Made by a program: the position numbers and the translations under genes. A stretch of 64,000 nucleotides of DNA, taken from assembly GCA_011316305.1 (NCBI GenBank), contig SAUG01000003.1, forward strand, positions 1 to 64,000. Direction: 5' to 3'. Below are positions 10,990 through 23,222 of this stretch, piece after piece; the stretch's first letter is position 1, and every line of letters starts with the position of its first letter. The DNA is from Rusavskia elegans (taxonomy: Eukaryota; Ascomycota; Lecanoromycetes; Teloschistales; Teloschistaceae). The notes under the pieces are model-generated. The model was not told the DNA's origin and made no database searches. It saw only the letters and a list, made by a program, of their open reading frames with translations.

Positions 10990-11829
10990 CGAAGATACGC
11001 AGCTTGCCCGATGGACGACCGGTAAATGATCTCAGAGAGCTGTTTGGGAGAAGGCGTGAAACTTTGGGAACCAACACTATTCGATCCTGGGTTGTGCGAG
11101 ATATGGGACCTTCATGCTGCGTTAGAATCGCAACCGTGGCACAGCGGCGGATAGAGTCCTCAAAATGACGATGCAAAGCTATATCCATGTTGTAGGCCTT
11201 TTGAAGGCGATTCAGGAACGCATGTCGGTGAAATGCGCAAGATATTCACTGTGGCGTCAGTGTGGCTAGGTGCGAACAGACCGAAAAAGGAAGAAAGCGA
11301 CAGAAGGGTTGGGCATTCAAACGTGATCATCTGCTGATTGCTACTTTGTAGTTCCTTTTCACGTAACGTCTTTCACATACTGAATGTTCATCAGCAACGA
11401 CTACTGTCGTGTACACGTCGCCAAAGTGGCAGAAGGTACATAAGGTACTTACCGACCGATCTGACTATCGCAAGCGGCAAAACGTCATAGTCGTCCCTCT
11501 AGAGTACTGGTCTCTTGACAAAGACCTGCCTTATCTACCTGCTTTACAATCTTCCTTCGCTATTAAAATCCTCAGGACACCCTCTTCCTACTATTCTCAT
11601 TCTCGGAAGTTCCGAAGCTTAATCTGGCCAGCTGTCCGTCTGCGCAAGGCTCACAGCGAAGTCATATCTTACCTGCATACCTTACTGCGCCTGAATTTGA
11701 ACATCCAACGAGTGGTCAGCCTAACCTCACATCGTCTTCCTGGAGCCTTTCAACCTTCATTCAATATCCTCAAAGTCCCGGACGGACTTGGGGTAGTCTC
11801 GATCCTCTAAAAGCCCCCGCCACGAAACC
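10990..11829. other. intergenic FIS1 to RING gene
   Basis: This 840-bp stretch holds the FIS1 3' end and the upstream region of the RING gene. A 133-codon open frame at 11409-11810 ends just before the RING gene start, but shows no motif and no intron signals; a 5' UTR is more likely. Several CT-rich tracts around 11520-11600 suit a fungal promoter. Confidence 0.5.
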
Positions 11830-13372
11830 ATGTCAGACCAAACTGCGCGACCTGACGTCGAGATGCTTTTCTGTCATCAATGCGAGAACGAATGGAGAGG
11901 GAATCCGACAGTCCTACAGTGTCCGCGGTGCGAATCCGAGTTCGTGGAAGTAGTAAGTCCTTTAGTTGGTCGTTAGCCAAGCTTATATCACTATCGGCTG
12001 ACTTTTGGTTCAGGTTGAGACCGGTCATGATCCAAGAGACGATCGGACTGCCGACGGTACCGAACCCAATTCAAACAGCCTTCCCCATCACCCTCTACAC
12101 CACATCCATCCATGGGCACATGATCCTCCCAACCCGGATGATGGTAACATAGAGCATGTCGAATGGGACCCGGCTCCAGGCATACGCTTCAGTCAGACAT
12201 CCTATCGATCATCGTCTCCGCATGGTGGCTTTCCAGGCAATCGTGGAAACGATCCATTTGCGTCGTTACTCCAGAATATGTTCGATACTATGCAACAACC
12301 AAATATGGCACGAGTAGGTACTCCTAGAGGGAGTAACCCTATGCCGAACCCTTTCTCTCAAACCCACCAACAAGCTCCCTGGCCCTGGCAGCCACATGCC
12401 CATCCGTTCCCAGACCGCCAACACCACCATCCCGGATATGGAGGCAGAAATACACACACCTCAACAACAAGACTCTGGCCGTCACCACCATCCCCGACGA
12501 ACCACGGGAATAATCATTTACAAGAGTGGTTGACCATCCCTTACTTTACAAAATACGTACTAATGACTATATCCAGTCTCATGCAAGCCCTCTTCCAAGG
12601 GATCGACCATACGACAGGGTCCAACGGCGCCGAAGCCGGCCCTCGCGCAGGTCCGGGCGGCTTTCCTGGACTCCACCAACTCTTCGCCTCCGTCCTCAAC
12701 CCTGCCAACGCTGCTCATGGCGACGTGGTCTACAGCCAAGAAGCGCTCGACCGCATCATTTCTCAGTTCATGGAACAGCACAACGGTTCTTCTGCCCCCG
12801 GTCCCGCTTCTGCCGCCGCCATCTCCGCGCTCCCAACGAAAAAGGTCGACAAAGAAATGTTGGGCAGCGACGGCAAAGCCGAATGCTCCGTCTGCATGGA
12901 CAATGTCGAGCTCGGTGACGAAGTCACATTATTACCTTGTCAGCACTGGTTCCACGGCGATTGTGTTGGCGCGTGGTTGAAGGAACATGATACGTGTCCC
13001 CATTGTAGGCAGGGTATCATGCCTAAGGATCCTCCCAGTAACGGCGAGGCGACATCTCCGCGGGCCCCTGGGCAAGAACCCAGACATAGTTTACCGCCGT
13101 TGAGCCCTGGAGCGGACTCCGGCCCAGGAGGATTCCATTTTAGGTACCAGAGTGGGAATGGACAGGGCGGCGGGCCGACTACGACCTTTCGATCACAGCA
13201 GGATCTTCCCATTCCGAGACCCCGGACAGAGCGGCGGAGGAGCAGTGCGAGTAGATCGAGCGGCGGGCGGAATGGCGGCGAGGGCAGTAGCGGAGGTGGG
13301 GGTATTGGCGGCGCAATTGGGGGATGGGTGAGGAATCATCTGGGAGGCGGTGATCGGAGTTCAGGTCGATGA
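11830..13372 (+). CDS. RING-H2 E3 ubiquitin ligase (RNF115/RNF126-like)
   Basis: Predicted ubiquitin ligase. Exons 11830-11952 and 12014-13372 are joined over a 61-bp GTAAGT...CAG intron, giving 493 residues. The first exon carries a zinc-ribbon MLFCHQCENEW...LQCPRC (Cys 15, 18, 31, 34), the N-terminal ubiquitin-binding finger of the RNF115/126 group. The middle is disordered and rich in Pro, His and Gly. The RING-H2 finger lies at about 332-372: CSVC, then PCQHWFHGDC and CPHC, with a conserved Trp in GAWLKEHDTC. The tail is Gly/Ser/Arg-rich. A second, small intron at about 12526-12576 (51 bp; CTAAT branch point and ATCCAG acceptor, weak donor) is possible. It keeps the frame and would shorten the product to about 476 residues. 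Substrates are unknown. Confidence 0.9.
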
Positions 13373-14076
13373 ACCATATTCGCAGAACGAGTCTTTTGGC
13401 GTTTGACTGGGGCCGGTATGCATTACGATTGGGGACTTCGCACGATTGAGCCAGCATTGAAGCCGCGACGGTAGCATGTTATGGTTCTTTCGTGCAGGGA
13501 GCGACGACCGTCAGGTGGGTAAACTGATAACCCAAGGAGATCGGTCATTTGGTTGCATCTGAGGCGTTGTGCCAATAGACTCGCTTTCACTCACGTGCTA
13601 GGGGAAACCATCAAGGAAAAAAATACGACAGGCTCCGTCGGAGTGTCTGGCTATTGCGAATACTTCGGAACATAGCACTTCCTCTGTAGAAATCAAATGC
13701 CGTGCAATACTCAAATGATATGCAATCAAAACATCTGTCTCGGGCCCGAGGCTGTAGAGTTTTGTTCAATCGTACTTCCAAAAGCCATGGATGCGAATCG
13801 CCGAATTCAGGCTTTGATATCTTATCAAGGTTCTTATTACTGGAATTAGTCTATGGGTCGTGTATTCAGTTAAACCCCCTATGTATGTGTACAAGGAAAC
13901 GAAATGCTCCCAACCTGAACAGCGTAAGCCAATCGGAAAGGATTCAGCTTCAGATGTCCAGCAGTGCCAAGATGGTTTGTACGAGGCAGCCAGCGCCCTC
14001 TGTCATGGTGTATCGACGGCGGTACTATTGGAGCCACGGAGCAACGTAGCGAGGAGACAAGATCAGAGAGTATTGG
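13373..14076. other. intergenic, convergent 3' ends
   Basis: This 704-bp stretch lies between the stops of the RING gene (+) and BST1 (-). It should contain both 3' UTRs. I see no gene, RNA or repeat; the overlapping short frames at 13702-14206 lack recognisable content and partly overlap the BST1 last exon. Confidence 0.55.
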
Positions 14077-17000
14077 TCATGGCTTTTTCTTCACGTCTCC
14101 ATCCTTGTCATCGCCATCAAGAATCCGAGTCAAACCAGACAAGGAAAGATCGCTACTGGAGAAATGCAGCGCTACCAGCCATGCGGCAACGCCATTGACG
14201 ATGTGATGGAGGAGATAGGCGAATGTGATGCCATATACGGCTGCGTATACGGCAAGAGAGAAGAAGAGAGCGTTGGTAACGTAGGTAAGCCTGCATTTGG
14301 TCAGCGCAAATAGGATAAAACGTCCAAAGATCTTTATACCGGACAGAGGCTCGCGGGATCATCTGCCCGCTTGTCAGGGTTTCGACAAGTAGGATGAAAG
14401 GCATTATCGACAAGACATTATGATGTGATGAGAAAGGGGTAAGCCAATGTACTGCGAGATTGTGGATCCAAACCACGAGGACAGGTATGTTGATGGGCAG
14501 TACGCAGAGCATGAGGATGAGGATGGAATGAACGTAGTTGTAGAAATTATGGTTGGCTGCCGATCGCTACGTTGCAGGGATTAGCGATTATCAGCCAGGG
14601 TAGGTTGCCATCTAAGGACTCACGTTCTCCTGCGCGTGGCGAAAAGCTCGCACACAAGTCGCTATTTGGACGATGCAAGCGACCAAGTAGGCAAATTGAT
14701 ACGGAATGACTGTTGATACAAGTAGTAGTAAAACACTGGCAGTAACAATCCGCCGTTTGGGTGAGGTCGCTGCAAAGGCCGGCATAGAGGTTTTCCTAAG
14801 ACGTGTCAGATCATGGTTGTGAACTTCGGGGACCTGCTCAGCTACTTTGTAGGATCATGTCTCCGCCACTTCGGTCGGAGAGCCAGCAGCCGCAAAGCCA
14901 TTTGAAGTAGGCATACCACCCCCAAGGCAGCGTAATTGATCACCACGCAGAAGCTGGCGCTGAGCAGTCCAAACATTGGCACCAAGAAGCAGAAAATTGG
15001 ATCTTGGGAACCTAGCAGCAAATCGCTTTTGGTATAGTCTACGGCCGACTCTGTAGCGTTGGTGCCCCAATTGGACCAACCGGTCGATTTCGCAGTGCTG
15101 GATGCCGCTAGGGAGATGCCTAGCACGGTTAGAGCCAGGAAAAGCAAAGGCATAGAGGTTCGGAAGCAGAAGTCCATCGATTCCATGAACGTCAAGAACA
15201 CACCTGGCGTAAGTCAGAACGAGCGCGAATGCATCGTCAAAGGAAAGAGGTTTCGGTGCTCTTACCGCTATCATCGTAGAGCTTGAACTGCTTCCGCAAC
15301 ACAAGAGCGACGATCAACAGGGGGAACGCCGCGAACACTGTTCGATAGCGTATGACGAGTTTCCCCATACTCCCACTGATGTCGACTATCAAAGATACAT
15401 CGATCGACGAACCACATGTAGGATCTGTCCAGAATTGCAAAGAGAGCCCATTGTTCGCAGCCTGGGATGGCAACGGTGGTGGCATAAAGGGGGCGATGCC
15501 ATGAAGACTGACATTGGCTTCTTTTACATTGACGACATACCGCGACTCGTGAGGCTCCGAGAGGTACTGTCGCAGGAGGGGTGTGAATAGCTCTGCGTTC
15601 TCGCCGCACACTTGATTTCCCATACGAAGCTTGAACGCCAGTAGACTGGAGTGCAATGCTGGTATTTCAAATCTCGTCATCAGTGGCCTCTCCGCTGGCA
15701 ATTTGAGTCGACTGCCGAGAGCGACGAGCCTCCGTAGGCCGGTGTTGACGGACACGATTGATTCACTAGCGTCACTGAATTCAGCAATGGCCCAGGCACG
15801 CATTGTTCCGGACGCCTTATCAACTATAGCAACAAATTGGTGCTCTCCAAGGTCTTCAAGCTCATATTGCAAGTACGAGAATGGTGGACTTTTGTCGAAG
15901 GGATGGACTGAAGTCCTATAGGAAGCCGGTAAGACAATTCGATCTGAAGCCGCATTTTTGCATGCTAGACGCGTGGAGCCCGCACGTCCGTCGGAGAGGT
16001 CGATGTTCATAGAGAACAACGCGGCCGAGTGACCCGGCTGCAAAGGCAGAACGCTGCAAAACAGTACATCAAGGTGGCCACCATCCGCACCTTGTTCAAG
16101 CGGCAGGTTCGATAGAAATGTAAACTTTTTCTGACCAGGAGTACCCTGCGGTGGTATTGGTAGAACATGGGCAATTGGCTTGTTGTTCTTACCGAGGGTC
16201 CTCAGCACTAGTCTCTTGCCAGCAGGATTGATCGAATTAGATTGATCCTCGAGTGTCAGTAGCGTGGTTGGTTCTTTGTGCAGAAGGATTTTTTCAGCGG
16301 TGTCCTCGATGCCAGTCAGATACCACCTTTTGAAGACTCGCATCCGTTCGGCTCTGGTTTTGGTCTGTGAGGGGCGATGCACGTCCAAGGCCTCGAAGAT
16401 GGACCTTGCAATGGGCCTGACCAGCTGGACGCACCATGTGGTCTGGATATGGTCGGCACCAGACCACATGCCCGGTATCGACGAAGTGAATACAGTAAAG
16501 CCATGAGTGCTAGGCACCAGTGAAGCCAAGCTGGCGTAATCAGACGGTACGGTTGTGTCCAGACTGCCACCTGCGATAGAAATCAGGGTTACATGCCATA
16601 GATGGTTATCGCTTGCCCACTTCTGCGAATAAGCCTCCCGCCAATAGTCGTTGATCCGCTGATATGTTCGGACGAGATCCGAATCCACCGAGACGGGAGA
16701 CCTAGCGTGAGGAGCAGAGATGGTAATGATTGTGTTCACCGAATTTGACTGGTAATTGGGCATTGTCAGCATGGTGCGAGCTGCGACGCCGCCCATGGAA
16801 TGACCAATCAAGATGACCGAGCACGGGTCGGGCAGTGCGGGATCACGTTGGGATCTCCTTGGGTCGTGGTAGAGGGAAAGAATGTAGGACACAGCATCGT
16901 TGAGATACTCAGCCTGGTCAAGGAGGGTCTGTCCATGGAATGCGGTGAAGTCTTCGTTGAAATCGACGGAGAAGAAGTCGATGCTTGTTGCGCCTGCGCT

Positions 17001-17714
17001 CAGGGCCTCTTTGTTTTGCTGAACGTTATTGTAATAATGCCGGACGGTTTCCGAGGCCAAGGATCTAGCTTGCTTGTAGCTACCAGCGTTACCCGGAATG
17101 AATAGCACTGGAACACCCTTGACCTAGAGTCGTCAGTCTCCCTTATCTCAATTCAACGAGTAGCAGCACCGAGGTACCTTGGAATCTTCATCATATCCGA
17201 TTTCTCGGTACAGGTGTAAGGAGTACTTGCTCGCAAAACGGGTGTGCTCGGTATCGAAATCGGCAAAGTGGTAGAACATTGAACTTGTGTAATACATGTC
17301 GCAGCCTTTAGATTCTAGTTGCCTCGTCGCGAAAGAATGTAGGATGTAGAACATGGACAAGAGGGCCGAGAGCGTCGCGGTGAGAGTGAGGAGCGAGCAA
17401 GACCAAGGGCTTCGTACACGAAGATTTCGACGTGCTCGAGCGTCCAGCATCTTGTCTCCTGTCTGGCCTGCAGGCAACACTTCGGACTTGGGAGAGATAG
17501 GGGGTTTTGTCGGCGGCGTCCAAGTGTCTGGTGTCAATTGAGCAGGAGCCAGGGCCTTCTCGACTTTCCTCCGGTCCAAGGTGTCGGAGTGTCGGGTCAG
17601 GTCGTATTTGGCGGTGGAAAAGGTTTTTTTCTTCTCGTCATGGTTGGGTTGTGAATGGTTGGCGGTGCTTCCTTCGTTGTCCTCTTCGGCGGAGGAGGAC
17701 AACTTTCTTCGCAT
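14077..17714 (-). CDS. BST1: GPI inositol-deacylase
   Basis: Endoplasmic-reticulum membrane enzyme that removes the acyl chain from the inositol of GPI anchors, allowing exit and quality control of GPI proteins. Six exons: 17178-17714, 15266-17123, 14846-15203, 14624-14795, 14340-14566 and 14077-14290. The five introns (54, 62, 50, 57 and 49 bp) keep one frame of 1121 residues, the usual family length. An N-terminal membrane segment is at about 104-127 (SLLTLTATLSALLSMFYI). The lipase fold starts GVPVLFIPGNAGSYKQA, with the nucleophile in VILIGHSMGGVAART (Ser about 288). The last four exons hold a multi-span membrane region, ending with LLHHIVNGVAAWLVALHFSS and a lysine-rich KKKP tail that could act as an ER-retrieval signal. 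An upstream in-frame Met at 17903 exists, but the MRRKLSSSAEED start fits fungal orthologues better. Confidence 0.94.
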
Positions 17715-18217
17715 TGGTAGTAGTACAAAGCCGCATTCATTAACCGCAATGGTTCGAGGCCCACAGACAAGCTCTAGATATAGCCTTGTCGTCGAGCGCG
17801 ACGTCAGGGAAGCGCAACACGAGGACTTGGGAGTCGAGAAGTGGCTGGGTGAAGTGAAAACAGGCAGGATGAAGCGAGACGTTTGGCGCTTCCAGCCTTC
17901 CACGGCTTGTTCCGCAAAGTCAAATTTAACGGTATCAACTTCTTCACACGGTCAAGCGACTTCCAAAATATCGATGACTCCCAGGTTACTCGTGCAGAGA
18001 ATTCGAGCTGATATAGTCCGATTCCTCCATGGTGCATGTAGCGAACATGACGGTGAGTTTCTAGAAGTGGAGGATGGAAACGGTTTTATCACATTCTATC
18101 ACTCTGTGTCCTACCTGGGTAATAGAGGGCCGAGTCACGACGGCCACTCCGTTCATGCACCCTCGTGCAAAACAGGCCATGGCAAGACCGCACCGCCTGG
18201 TGTTGACCGGCGTACGA
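17715..18217. other. intergenic: BST1 upstream / IRC3 3' side
   Basis: This 503-bp gap lies between two minus-strand genes, with the BST1 promoter next to 17715. An in-frame extension of BST1 to 17903 is open but lacks family similarity. No tRNA or repeat is seen. Confidence 0.5.
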
Positions 18218-20271
18218 TTAACAGACTGGTCCGACTTTGACTTGCTCACGTTCCCTCAAAGCAGCCGCTTCCTGCAACCGACCCTGCAGTCTGCCCTCTT
18301 TCCTTTTGGCCGCTTCAAGCCTCCCATACCATCCTTTGGCTCCGAATTTAAGCTTCGTGATCATGTCGCCTGCTTTCCCTTTGCTGATCCGGTCTGCCGT
18401 CAAGTGGTCGTCAGTGTCCCGGAATTTATTCAGGAACATCAGCTGCCCTTCGGTAGCTGGCTTCTTCCTCCATGCCTGCGCATGATGTACAAATTGCCAG
18501 GCGAACCGACGGGTTGCAAAGGTATCAGCTGCGTGGACTGCATCGGACAGAGTCTCGCTTTCGGCCACCAGTCGTGGTCGCATGAACGGGCTCTTCCCAG
18601 ACTGATAGGCTTCTTCGCCTATCTTCTGCGTGTACCAAACCTTGATAAGCTCTCCCGAGCTGCCGCATGCCGGTGACGTTTGAATGGTCAGATACTCCCC
18701 GTTCTGGCCGGACAATACGTAACTAGTCTCGCCGACCAATACCCAAGAGAGTGCGCTGATGCCTCGGATGTGTCGATCAGCGGACGTGTCGTCAATCAGA
18801 TCATAGACCGAATCATAGTCAGTGAAGGTCACGTTGCGTTGAGATTTTGATGCTAGCACATGACGAGGGTCCGCAGTCGTGTCTTCCTTGACCTTGCGTT
18901 CGCGGAGAGCTTCAAGCTCCTTTCGCTCCTGTAATGATCGCATCTCGTTAGCATCCACCTCTTTTACCATCTCTCCGGGACTAAGGCCGAAGAGCGTGGG
19001 CGTTGATACAACTCCGACATGAAGTGAAGCAACCATGTCGATGATGTGGCAGTTGATCTTCCCCGGGTAAAGACGCATCCCTCGACCTATCATCTGCACC
19101 AAGAGGTTCCGTGATCGAGTGGGTCGAGCGAGTAGGACACAATCTATGTTGGGTATGTCTGTTCCTTCCGTGAATACCCCACAATTCAGTAAAACCGGGA
19201 ACTGCTGGGTTTTGAACGCTTCGAGCCTTTCACCACGGATTTGTTTTGGGGTGTCACCGCTAATGAACCTTGCGTCAACATTGTGTGCACGAAACACCGC
19301 GGTCAGAGCTGTCAAATGAGCGAGATCGACGCAAAAAACAAGGGTGGACTTGCGATCCGCGGCTTTGGACAGCCACGCGCGCACTGTGATCTCATTGGTT
19401 TCTGCATTGTTCACGGCCTCCGAAAGAGGACCAGTCTGAAAGTCCCCACCACGACCTTTTCTGACACGCGAGAGATCAGCGCTGGATTGTACGGTGGTGA
19501 AGATGACGTTGGACAGCCAGCTCTCCTGAATCATATCAATGTAATCTCTACACCGAATGAGTGGGTTTCAACCTTGATTTCCGTCAAAACTCACTTGTGG
19601 TATACGATATGGTCGATTGCATCACTCAGCCTGATTCCATCGAAGCGTGACAGCGTCGCAGAAACGCCGACCAAGGCAGGCGTATGAGCCAGATCTGCTG
19701 ACTCGATCAAACCGAAATGTCGAAGTGTATCCATATAGCCTGGAGCAACGATATGATGAGCCTCATCCACCAGGACAAGCTTGAACCGCGCTGGATCGAA
19801 TTTGGAGATTCTGCGTCCAGAAGTCAGACTTCTGACCGAGGCAACGGTGATGTCTGCGGATCCAGAAGCATGTAAATTTCCCATTTCGATGTCGACGGAT
19901 TTTGTAGGATAGGCAATAGTACAATGTCTTGCAGCTTGTTCGACAAGCTCTCGCCGATGAGCCAAAATGAGAGTCTGGGTGGCACCATGTTGCGAAGGCT
20001 CGATACGATCGATGAGCTGGGTGAAGATGACCGTTTTCCCACTACCAGTCGCAAGAGATATACCGAGCCTTCTATGACCTTTGCTGAGGTACGAGAGGAC
20101 GGATTGAATGCATTCTTCCTGGTAAGTACGAAGGCGCACAGCAGGACTGGACGGTGGACTCAAGGGTGCAGACCCTGCAGATGTGAAAGATCGTTGTGCG
20201 CAGGATACTTGATGCCGGATATCCAAAGCCACAGGAGAATTCCACAGTAGGCGCCGGAAGGCTCTCTGCAT
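18218..20271 (-). CDS. IRC3: mitochondrial DEAD/DEAH-box helicase Irc3
   Basis: Superfamily 2 double-stranded-DNA helicase of the mitochondrial matrix that maintains mitochondrial DNA. Exons 19595-20271 and 18218-19547 are joined over a 47-bp GTGAGT...TAG intron (19548-19594), giving 668 residues. The N-terminus [20 protein letters not shown] is Arg-rich and lacks acidic residues until Asp17, as expected for a mitochondrial presequence. Motifs: Q-motif-like [10 protein letters not shown] (48-57); Walker A ATGSGKT (74-80); [13 protein letters not shown] (101-113); DEAH (169-172); SAT (204-206); and, in the second exon, [25 protein letters not shown] and motif [15 protein letters not shown]. 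The C-terminal third is basic. This is the last intact gene before the AT-rich block; its start codon is only about 370 bp from the composition change. Confidence 0.93.
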
Positions 20272-20640
20272 GCCTCATGGCGTACAGTAGGAGGAGCACA
20301 TTGAGTCGCCTACGGCAGTGCAGCAAATTTCCGAACGAAAATTAGGGCTAAGGTAGGTAATGAAGTGAATCCCAACTTCGTGCATCCAAGTGAAAATACC
20401 AACTCGCTTGTCCAATTTTTAAGCGCTACCAGTACTATATACGGGAATCGTTTAGACAACTATTCCTGAAGTTGGCCAACTAAATACAAACTCCAACTAC
20501 AGGTTTGATTAGCTAGAGACCCCTGCTAGTAATAATCAGTGCACGATTTGAAGTTGGAATAAAAAGATATAGAGCAATATATCAACTCGAACTCCTGCCA
20601 TCAATCCTATACCTTAGGGGCAAGTATCCGTTCTTGAACA
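20272..20640. other. IRC3 promoter and left edge of the AT-rich block
   Basis: Ordinary composition with normal CA/TG content continues to about 20640 and includes the IRC3 upstream region. Several short direct or inverted copies of an AAGTTGG/CCAACT motif occur at about 20390-20560. After 20640 CA and TG nearly vanish. Confidence 0.5.
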
Positions 20641-21394
20641 AAACGTCGATATAAAGTTATCTAAAACGTTGATTTAATTTAATATCTACTAGAAATTGAA
20701 ATTTAGTTATTAAAAATATAATATCGATTTTACTAGAAATTTTATAAAAAATAGCCGTTTTATTTAATAATAAATTTATTTAATTTATCTATTAACAGTA
20801 TATTAATAAATAATCGGCTAGAATAATAATTCTTTTAAAAATTTATTCGATATTAATTAGAAATTAATTAAGAAGTTAAAATTAATTAAAAGTTCGAATA
20901 TTAACTTTCTAAAAAATTATATTTAAATAATCGATTTTCGTTTAATTAAATGAAAAACAATAATCGTATAGATTAAATAAATATGTTAATTCTATATTAT
21001 ATAATTTTTTAAATAATATCTAGTAAAATTTTAATTACTAATTTTGATTACTAATCAATTTAAAATTTAAATACTATTTTTCGAAACGGAATATAAAAAT
21101 TTCCGATTCGAATTTAATTTAAATCGAGTTAAATAAATATCGATTTAATTTAAATCGAAACTGATTGAATTCGAATCAAAATTACTAAAAATAAATAATT
21201 TAAAAATAAAATTTTATTAATCTAATACAAACGTTAAAATAATTTAAATATAATTTTTGATTTTTATATATTTTATAATATTAGAAAAGTTAATATAAAC
21301 CAATTTAGCGTCTATATTAGCGCGATAACTAATTTATTTATCTTTTAAATAAAATAAATCGATAAAAATCAATCTATATTTTAATTTATTTATA
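20641..21394. other. AT-rich stretch without recognised element
   Basis: The base bias is the same as in the rest of the block. Scattered TCGAATTTAATTTAAATCGA-like motifs at 21090-21180 resemble the ends of the hAT elements, and may be the eroded 5' end of the hAT copy that follows, but no clean terminus or duplication could be found. Confidence 0.4.
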
Positions 21395-21977
21395 ATTCGA
21401 TCCGGATTTAATTTTATTCGAACTAGATCGAATTAGAAATTTTAGATACTATTTAGATAGACGTCGATTCTTTACTATTAAATAGTAAATAGTAATTAAA
21501 TTAATATTTATAAATCTATATTATTTTTTTATAATATTTATTATTTAAATATAAATCGTATTAATTATAAATTTTAAAAATTAATAAAACTATTACTCTA
21601 AATTTCTAATATAATATATATTGTACGAATCCGTCGCTATTTAGATTCGATATAATCTATTCGCTTGTATTTCGTTTCGTAGATTAATATCGGGCCTAAA
21701 TAGTTTCCGGATTCGTTTTAAAATCCGATTTTCAAAGCTATATTAATTATTAAAGTAATAGTTCTATTTATATTCAAATATTTCTAAAATTTAATTTTTT
21801 ATATTAATTAGATTTAAATACATTCTATAAATAAAATTAAATAATTTAATTTTTAAATAGATTTTTTTTATAGAAATCGAATTTTTTAATAGCTATTAAA
21901 ATAAATTTAACTAACTATTATAATAACGAAAAGATCTAATATTAATCTTTTAAATAATATAAACTTTAGTTTTTAAC

Positions 21978-22560
21978 GTAAGATATATATTATATATATA
22001 TAGTAGAAAATTAGAGATATTAGATTTAGATAAAATTTAACGCCGGTCTAATAAAGCTGGTAGGACTATTAGAAATATTACTAATAATTCTATTTTAAAT
22101 ATCTAATTATTTAATATCTATTAGTCAGAATTTATTTATTTTTATATCGTTTAAAAATTTTAAATAAATATTTTGATATTTATAATATTAAGTCTATAAC
22201 GTCGACTGCGTATTACGTATATATAGTAGAAAGTTAAAGATACTAGATTTAGATAAAGTTTAGCGCCGGCTTTATAGAGCTGTCAGGAATACTATTAATA
22301 ACTTTTACTTATATACGTAATTCTTTAAAATCTTTTATCTAGAATTTTATTACTTTTATATCGTTTAAAAACTTTAAATAAACTTTTTAATATTTATAAA
22401 TTTTAGTCTATAACGTTAGCTGGATATTATATATATATAGTAGAAAGTTATAGATATTGGATTTAAATAAACCTTGGCGCCGGCCTAATAGAACTAGTAG
22501 GACTATTACGAATATTAATAATAATATTAGTTTATATATAGAATTTTTTAACGTCTATTA
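21978..22560 (+). repeat. three imperfect tandem repeats of about 215-225 bp
   Basis: Three successive units each contain a (TA)n run, TATATAGTAGAAA, GATATTAGATTTA/GATATTGGATTTA and a GCCGGC/GCCGGT core before CTAATAGAGCT-like sequence. Units begin near 21978, 22200 and 22413. The same triplet occurs in hAT-1 at 44990-45560, so it is a subterminal feature of that hAT family. Confidence 0.75.
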
Positions 22561-23007
22561 ATTAAATTTATATTTAAAATAGATTAATCCATAACGCTAA
22601 ATAAATACTTTAAATAGATTTAAAAAATAGCTAATTATAATTATTAAAATAAAAGTTATTCTATATTAAAAAATCTATTATTAAAAATTAAAATTTAATA
22701 TCCGATTATATTACTGCTGTTTTTAGATAGCTATCTATATTACTTCTAACCTCTATAATAGAGTCCTCTACGCTAGACCGAATCGGGCGAGAGTAGTCCG
22801 AATCGAAAGCGATAAACTTTTTTTAAATACGGATTTTTTTTCTAAAAAATCGGAGGTACTAAAACTTTTTTCGTTCGAATTCCAATATTATATTTAATTA
22901 TATTTTTCGTCGCTTTATTTATTTTATTATTTAAATATAATTATAATATATTTCAATCGAATTAATAATATATAAAAGAAATATTATAAATTATATAATA
23001 GCGTTAA

Positions 23008-23222
23008 TATAGAATTCCAAGCTGATTTCCTATAACTATAAAGGAGTAAAATATTTATATATATAAGTATTTCCACGCTAGGCCTATACCCGCTTCTATA
23101 TCCGCTTTTATAATTAGCGACCGGATTAGTTAGTATCCGAATTCGTATATAACTATATAATCTAGATATATATTCTATAATCTTTTAAACTGTTCGAATA
23201 ATTTAGAACTTTAACTACTATA
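23008..23222 (-). repeat. LTR of element A (left, 3')
   Basis: This 215-bp direct repeat matches 30207-30421. Shared landmarks include TAGGCCTATACCCG, CCGGATTAGTTAGTATCCGA and ATTCGTATATAACTATATAA. Differences are mostly C/T or G/A. Confidence 0.9.

Noticed and set aside
11409..11810. 133-codon open frame upstream of the RING gene
   Set aside because: No recognisable domain, and it ends 19 bp before the RING gene start. The 5' UTR is the simpler reading.
17715..17903. N-terminal extension of BST1 to the Met at 17903
   Set aside because: The extra 63 residues lack family similarity and precede a typical start (MRRKLSSSAEED); they were treated as 5' UTR.
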